Positions 59,955-64,000 of a DNA stretch of 64,000 nucleotides are shown here, in pieces. Positions within the stretch are counted from its first letter, which is position 1. Each line of letters begins with the position of its first letter. The translations under genes were made by a program, and so were the position numbers. The notes below the pieces were generated by a model. It searched no databases and was not told the origin of the DNA. It saw nothing but the letters and a program-made list of their open reading frames with translations. The DNA is from Streptomyces corallincola (GTDB lineage: Bacteria; Actinomycetota; Actinomycetes; Streptomycetales; Streptomycetaceae): positions 1 through 64,000 of the forward strand of contig NZ_JAHRXF010000026.1 in NCBI RefSeq assembly GCF_019104725.1, read 5' to 3'.

Positions 59955-61268
59955 ATGAGCGGGGACGCGCGGAAGACCGCCGAAGCACTGTCCTACCTCT
60001 CGGGGTTCGGCAACGAGCACACCTCGGAGGCGGTGCCGGGCGCCCTCCCCGTGGGCCGCAACGCGCCGCAGCGCGCGCCGCTCGGGCTGTACGCGGAGCA
60101 GCTCAGCGGCAGCGCGTTCACCGAGCCCCGCGCGCACAACCGGCGCTCGTGGCTGTACCGCGTCCACCCCTCGGCCGCCCACCCCGCCTTCGTCCGCACG
60201 GACAACGGCGCCCTGCGCACCGCGCCCTTCACGGAGTCGGTCCCGGACCCCAACCGGCTGCGCTGGAACCCGCTGCCCGAGCCGCCGTCCGGCACGGACT
60301 TCCTGGCGGGGCTGTGGACCCTGGGCGGCAACGGCGACGCGACGCGGCGCACCGGCATGGCCGTGCACCTCTACCACGCGAACGCCTCGATGGACCGGGT
60401 CTTCTCCGACGCGGACGGCGAGCTGCTGATCGTCCCCGAGCGCGGCGGGCTGCTGCTGCACACCGAGTTCGGCCGCCTCCATGTGGAGCCCGCACATGTG
60501 GCGCTGATCCCCCGTGGTGTCCGCTTCCGTGTGGAGCTGCTGGACGAGTCCGCCCGAGGTTATGTGTGCGAGAACTACGGTGCCCCGTTCCGGCTCCCGG
60601 ACCTCGGCCCGATCGGCGCCAACGGCCTGGCCAACCCGCGTGACTTCCTGGCCCCGGTCGCCGCGTACGAGGACGTCACCGGTCCGGTGGAGGTGGTGAG
60701 CAAGTTCTGCGGCAACCTCTGGACGGCCACGTACGACCACTCCCCGCTCGACGTGGTCGGCTGGCACGGCAACCATGTGCCGTACGTCTACGATCTGCGC
60801 CGGTTCAACGTGATCGGCAGCATCTCCTACGACCACCCGGACCCGTCGATCTTCACGGTGCTGACCTCGCCGACGGACACTCCGGGGCTCGCCGGGGTGG
60901 ACTTCGTGGTGTTCGCACCGCGCTGGCTGGTGGGCGAGGACACGTTCCGGCCGCCGTACTTCCACCGGAACGTGATGAGCGAGTACATGGGTCTGGTCGA
61001 GGGCGCGTACGACGCGAAGGCGGAGGGGTTCGTGCCGGGCGGCGGCTCGCTGCACAACATGATGTCCGCGCACGGCCCCGACCGGGAGACGTTCGACCGG
61101 GCGAGCGGTGCCGAGCTGAAGCCGCAGAAGGTGGACAACGGGCTGGCGTTCATGTTCGAGACGCGCTGGCCGCTCACCCTCACCCCGCAGGCGGCGGGCG
61201 CCGACCATCTCCAGCGCCGCTACGACGACGTGTGGCAGGGCCTGGAACGCCACTTCCGCACCCCCTGA
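59955..61268 (+). CDS. hmgA: homogentisate 1,2-dioxygenase HmgA
   Basis: A 437-residue non-haem iron dioxygenase that opens the ring of homogentisate to maleylacetoacetate in tyrosine and phenylalanine breakdown. Conserved segments are YLSGFGNEHTSEAVPGALPVGRNAPQ, FTEPRAHNRRSWLYRVHPS, IPRGVRFRVELLDESARGYVCENYGAPF, VVGWHGNHVPYVYDLRRFN, and the iron ligands around PPYFHRNVMSEYMGL and GGGSLHNMMSAHGPD. It is complete. ATG at 59955 follows AAGGGAG. A TetR gene is divergent upstream, and a GntR gene follows. Confidence 0.97.
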   Translation: MSGDARKTAEALSYLSGFGNEHTSEAVPGALPVGRNAPQRAPLGLYAEQLSGSAFTEPRAHNRRSWLYRVHPSAAHPAFVRTDNGALRTAPFTESVPDPNRLRWNPLPEPPSGTDFLAGLWTLGGNGDATRRTGMAVHLYHANASMDRVFSDADGELLIVPERGGLLLHTEFGRLHVEPAHVALIPRGVRFRVELLDESARGYVCENYGAPFRLPDLGPIGANGLANPRDFLAPVAAYEDVTGPVEVVSKFCGNLWTATYDHSPLDVVGWHGNHVPYVYDLRRFNVIGSISYDHPDPSIFTVLTSPTDTPGLAGVDFVVFAPRWLVGEDTFRPPYFHRNVMSEYMGLVEGAYDAKAEGFVPGGGSLHNMMSAHGPDRETFDRASGAELKPQKVDNGLAFMFETRWPLTLTPQAAGADHLQRRYDDVWQGLERHFRTP

Positions 61269-61345
61269 CCCGCCTCCCTCGCCCGGCACCGCTCCCCCGC
61301 CCGCCCCATTGCCCCGGCGCCCCGCCACCGGATACGGATGACCCC

Positions 61346-62095
61346 GTGACCTCCTTCGCCCCGGACTCGATCGTCCTGAACCGCAAGCTGCCGCTGTGGT
61401 ACCAGGTGTCGCAGTCGCTGCGCGCCTCGATACTCGGCCGCTCGCCCCACGACCCGCTGCGCCTGCCCACCGAGGAGCGGCTGGCCGGGCACTACGGGGT
61501 GAGCGTGCTGACGATGCGGCAGGCGCTGAAGGAACTGGAGGACGAGGGGCTGATCAGCAGGCACCGGCGCCGGGGCACGTTCATCGAGCCCGGTGCCCGG
61601 CGCGGGTCCCCGGTGCGGCTGCTCGGCTCGGTGGACGCGATCGTCGCCCAGCAGTCCGGCATGACGACGGAGCTGCTGGAGCACGGGCAGGTCCCGGTCT
61701 CCGGTGAACTCAGCGATTTTTTCCCGGACTTGGCGGAGGTGGCGGCGTACCACCGGCTGCGCGGGGACGAGCGCACCGGGGAGCCGACGAACCACGCGCG
61801 CAACCACGTACGGCCCGAACTGGCCGCGCTCTTCGACCCGTTGGAGCTGACCCGGCACCCGATGACGAAGGTGCTGCGGGACGTGGCGGGGGTGGACATC
61901 GGCCGGATCACGGACACCGTGGAGGCGCGGCTCGCGGACCCGGAGACCGCACGGCTGCTGCGCGTACCGCTGCTCAGCCCGATTCTGCGCTACACCGGTG
62001 TGACGTACGGCGTGGACGGCCGCGTGCTGGACGTGGCGGTCATCCACTACCGGGGCGACCGGTTCTCCTTCTCGGTGACCCTGGAGGCGACCTGA
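61346..62095 (+). CDS. GntR/HutC-family regulator (UTRA domain)
   Basis: A 249-residue regulator. The winged helix has KLPLWYQVSQSLRASILG, LRLPTEERLAGHYGVSVLTMRQALKELEDEGLISRHRRRGTFI. A UTRA ligand-binding domain follows (about 90-245), ending RVLDVAVIHYRGDRFSFSVTLE. HutC-type regulators sense small acids or sugars. It lies 77 bases after hmgA on the same strand, so it could regulate aromatic degradation. The GTG at 61346 is chosen because the fold starts there; the frame extends upstream through proline-rich filler. Confidence 0.88.
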   Translation: MTSFAPDSIVLNRKLPLWYQVSQSLRASILGRSPHDPLRLPTEERLAGHYGVSVLTMRQALKELEDEGLISRHRRRGTFIEPGARRGSPVRLLGSVDAIVAQQSGMTTELLEHGQVPVSGELSDFFPDLAEVAAYHRLRGDERTGEPTNHARNHVRPELAALFDPLELTRHPMTKVLRDVAGVDIGRITDTVEARLADPETARLLRVPLLSPILRYTGVTYGVDGRVLDVAVIHYRGDRFSFSVTLEAT

Positions 62096-62121
62096 GCCGC
62101 GGCCCGGGGTCACGCCGTACG

Positions 62122-63285
62122 ATGCCCAGCGTGACGCACGACGACGCTCCGCCGCTGGCGGACCTCATGCCGTGGTCCGTCGCACCGCCGCGGCCCGGCC
62201 GCGCCTGGCCGACGGGACCCGACCCGGCTGCCCTGCGGGCCCGTTGGGACGCCCTGCTGGCCCGTGAGGGCGCCGCGCGGGAGGCCCTGTTCGGGCCGAG
62301 CCGCGCCCGCACCCTGCGCTCCGCCGTGCCCCAGCTGCCCGGCCGGGCGGCCGGGACGGAGCGGCTGGCGCACGCGGCGGGCCCGTGCGCGGAGCCGGTA
62401 CGGGTGCTGGCCGCGCCGTTCGACGAGCAGTGGCTGATCCCGGACCACCGGCTGCTGGACGCGGCCCGCCCGGAGCTGTGGCGGGTGGCGGACGCGCGTC
62501 AGGTGTTCACCGTGGAGACCGGCGCGGACGCGGCCGGGGGCCCGCCGCTGCTGGCGACGACGCTGTTCCCGCTGGCCCGCACCGGCCGGGTCCGCCCGCT
62601 GTTCCGGCGCCCCGGCGGCGCCGAACCCAACCTGGCGCCGGGCCTGTTGGACGTGCTCGCGGACCGTCTGGGGGTCCGTCCGGCACCGCTGGACGTGCTC
62701 GCGTGGATCGTGGCGGCCGTCCGCCCCGGACTGTCCGTGCCGCTGCCCGCCGACGCGGGCCTGTGGTCGCGCGGGGTCGCGTCGGGGCACCGCGCGCTGT
62801 GGCTGATGCGCCGGGACGGCGAGCGCCCCCGGCTGCCGGGCGGTCGGCGCCCCTACGTGCGCGCCCCGCTCCCGGCCCGCCCGGAGACCATCGGCTACGA
62901 CCCGGAGGAGGAGGCACTCCATCTGGACGAGGGACGCGTCTCCCCCGTCCCGGCCGCCGCGTGGGCCTACGAGGTGGGCGGGGCAAGGGTGTTGGAGGCG
63001 TGGTTCGCCGCGCGGACGGCACCGGCCGAGCCGGGCACGCTGGCCGCGATCCGCCCGGCCCACTGGCCGCAGAGCTGGACGTCCGAACTGCTGGAACTGA
63101 TCACGGTGTTGACGCTGCTGACCGAACTGGAGCCATTGGGGCCCGAGTTGGCGGAGGCGCCGCGGATCACGGCCGCCGAACTGCGCGCGGCCGGTGTGCT
63201 GCCGGTACCGGACGCGGCACGGCGTCCGGCCTCGGTGCTGGACCATCTCGAAGAGGGACCGGACGGCCAGTTCGCGCTGCTGTGA
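62122..63285 (+). CDS. orphan type-ISP-like protein
   Basis: A 387-residue protein resembling the short Streptomyces proteins named type ISP restriction/modification enzyme in annotation. Recognisable segments are PLADLMPWSVAPPRPGR, the motif VRVLAAPFDEQWLIPDHRLLDAARPELWRV, FRRPGGAEPNLAPGLLDVLA, and GLWSRGVASGHRALWLM. No methylase motifs (NPPY, SAM loop), helicase or nuclease motif is visible, so it cannot be a complete enzyme. It follows the GntR gene by 26 bases. ATG at 62122 is used; a GTG four codons later is an alternative. Function is unknown; the name rests on my memory of family annotation. Confidence 0.6.
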   Translation: MPSVTHDDAPPLADLMPWSVAPPRPGRAWPTGPDPAALRARWDALLAREGAAREALFGPSRARTLRSAVPQLPGRAAGTERLAHAAGPCAEPVRVLAAPFDEQWLIPDHRLLDAARPELWRVADARQVFTVETGADAAGGPPLLATTLFPLARTGRVRPLFRRPGGAEPNLAPGLLDVLADRLGVRPAPLDVLAWIVAAVRPGLSVPLPADAGLWSRGVASGHRALWLMRRDGERPRLPGGRRPYVRAPLPARPETIGYDPEEEALHLDEGRVSPVPAAAWAYEVGGARVLEAWFAARTAPAEPGTLAAIRPAHWPQSWTSELLELITVLTLLTELEPLGPELAEAPRITAAELRAAGVLPVPDAARRPASVLDHLEEGPDGQFALL

Positions 63286-63456
63286 GCCGGAGCCCGCGCC
63301 GCGAGCCTGGCGGACGGGGGCTGCCTCGCGGGGTGGTCCGGTGAGCGCCGGTGCGGTCCGTCGCACTGCCCGGCGGGGACGGGGCAGGGACGGACGGCAC
63401 ACCGGCTCAAGGGGAACGCGGGTCTCGGGGACCCGGAGGGGCCTGGCGGGTGAGCG

Positions 63457-63726
63457 CTAGTGTCCGCCGAAGAGGGACCGGCTCAGACGCCGCAGCGGCG
63501 CGAAGAGGGAGACGCGGCTGACCCGCCTGCCCCGGTCGCTGCGCTGGTGCGGGGTGTCGCGTGCGGTCAGTTCGCGCATCAGCGAGGTGGCCTCGACCGT
63601 CTCCCGCTGCGGTATGGCGGGACCCGCCAGCACCGACAGATGGCGGTCGAGCCGCGAGCTGGTCGCGCTGCTGCCGCAGGTGATCGCAGGAATCCTCGCC
63701 CTGCTGCGCACTGTTATCTGCTCCAT
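63457..63726 (-). CDS. small basic hypothetical protein
   Basis: An 89-residue basic protein, MEQITVRSRARIPAITCG..., with an N-terminal single cysteine, a middle helix (PQRETVEATSLMRELTARD) and a very basic, aromatic C-terminus (SLFAPLRRLSRSLFGGH) that could form an amphipathic helix. ATG at 63726 follows GGGGAGTGA. I do not recognise a family. It is transcribed in the same direction as the probable anti-sigma factor gene behind it, with 127 bases between. Confidence 0.6.
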   Translation of the reverse strand: MEQITVRSRARIPAITCGSSATSSRLDRHLSVLAGPAIPQRETVEATSLMRELTARDTPHQRSDRGRRVSRVSLFAPLRRLSRSLFGGH

Positions 63727-63853
63727 GTCACTCCCCACCCGTACGAGTCCACCCGGCCCTGGGCAGGGTAACCCTACCGTCCCCGCGGGGCACTCGTGTA
63801 TCTCGGCCACAGGATTCACCTTCCCCACAAGGGTGTTGATCATCCCTCTTTGA

Positions 63854-64000
63854 TTACTCTCCGAATCCAACCGATTTCAGGGTGAGTTGGACAATCGCCT
63901 GGCTGGTGGGCTGCGCTGAACCGCCGTCAGGTTCGACGGTCACTGCGAGTGATGTGGCGGCCCGGTCGATACCGCCCGCGACCAAGGGCGTGTCGCCGCT
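63854..64000 (-). CDS. partial anti-sigma factor (RskA-like), C-terminal end
   Basis: The right edge holds the last 48 codons of a minus-strand gene ending TAA at 63854-63856. The residues DRAATSLAVTVEPDGGSAQP and TSQAIVQLTLKS match the C-terminal domain of RskA-type anti-sigma factors, where the VTVEPxGGSxxPT motif is typical. The membrane helix and the N-terminal sigma-binding domain lie outside the window. A partner ECF sigma gene is expected just upstream, beyond base 64000. Confidence 0.7.
   Translation of the reverse strand, partial: SGDTPLVAGGIDRAATSLAVTVEPDGGSAQPTSQAIVQLTLKSVGFGE

Overview
The window is GC-rich chromosomal DNA of a Streptomyces or a very close relative. Three things point there: a gylR-glpF-glpK-glpD glycerol locus; a mycothiol ligase gene beside the actinobacterial SCO1664-like, DUF3090 and phosphatase genes; and a chpH-chpC chaplin pair. 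From memory, the gene order resembles the S. coelicolor segment from the proteasome-linked trmI gene to hmgA. No alignment or search was run. There is no integrase, transposase, plasmid or phage module, so this is mostly core genome.

Layout. 0.2-4.4 kb: tRNA methyltransferase TrmI, an M50 site-2 protease with CBS domains, a single-domain RecB-type nuclease and an orphan LuxR-type response regulator. 4.4-10.9 kb: an orphan peptide-binding lipoprotein, a HAD phosphatase and cobalamin-dependent methionine synthase metH. 11.2-16.5 kb: the glycerol regulon, with matching GylR-type operators before gylR and glpF. 16.7-22.5 kb: a PAC2 protein, mshC, an SCO1664-like kinase-fold protein, DUF3090, a histidine phosphatase and CorA. 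22.7-28.4 kb: an F420-type oxidoreductase, an aldo/keto reductase coupled to a degenerate RecD-like protein, an acidic protein and DUF5703. 28.4-29.8 kb: long chaplin ChpC, with a collagen-like tract and sorting signal, and short chaplin ChpH. 30-32.1 kb: an M20 peptidase, tRNA-Leu(GAG) and a YchJ-like protein. 32.2-35.1 kb: gluconate genes gntR, gntK and gntP. 35.2-41.9 kb: a Tat-exported molybdoenzyme with a b-type cytochrome, a membrane DMT protein, a Nudix hydrolase, two DUF202 proteins, an MDR oxidoreductase and a very histidine-rich small protein. 42-46 kb: a lipid-catabolism cluster (phosphotransferase, acyl-CoA dehydrogenase, TetR, a decayed acyl-CoA synthetase end, SDR). 46-51 kb: a NamZ-like DUF1343 protein, a penicillin-acylase-family enzyme and a zinc-ribbon protein. 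51.5-56.4 kb: MaoC, TetR, YiaA, TetR, EamA, then class F sortase with a membrane-anchored secreted partner. 56.7-64 kb: a molybdopterin oxidoreductase, TetR, hmgA, a GntR regulator, an orphan type-ISP-like protein, a small basic protein and the 3' end of a probable anti-sigma factor.

How the genes fit together. Several units are autonomous catabolic operons with a local regulator: GylR for glycerol, a GntR for gluconate, TetR proteins for acyl-CoA or aromatic catabolism. An 18-bp motif beginning ATACCGAC recurs before three separate genes and may define a small TetR regulon. The chaplins and the sortase belong to the cell surface and aerial growth. The most unusual items are the RecD-like protein whose ATPase motifs are eroded, the sortase partner with no LPxTG signal, the acyl-CoA synthetase remnant, and the short tandem repeats between the M20 peptidase and chpH.
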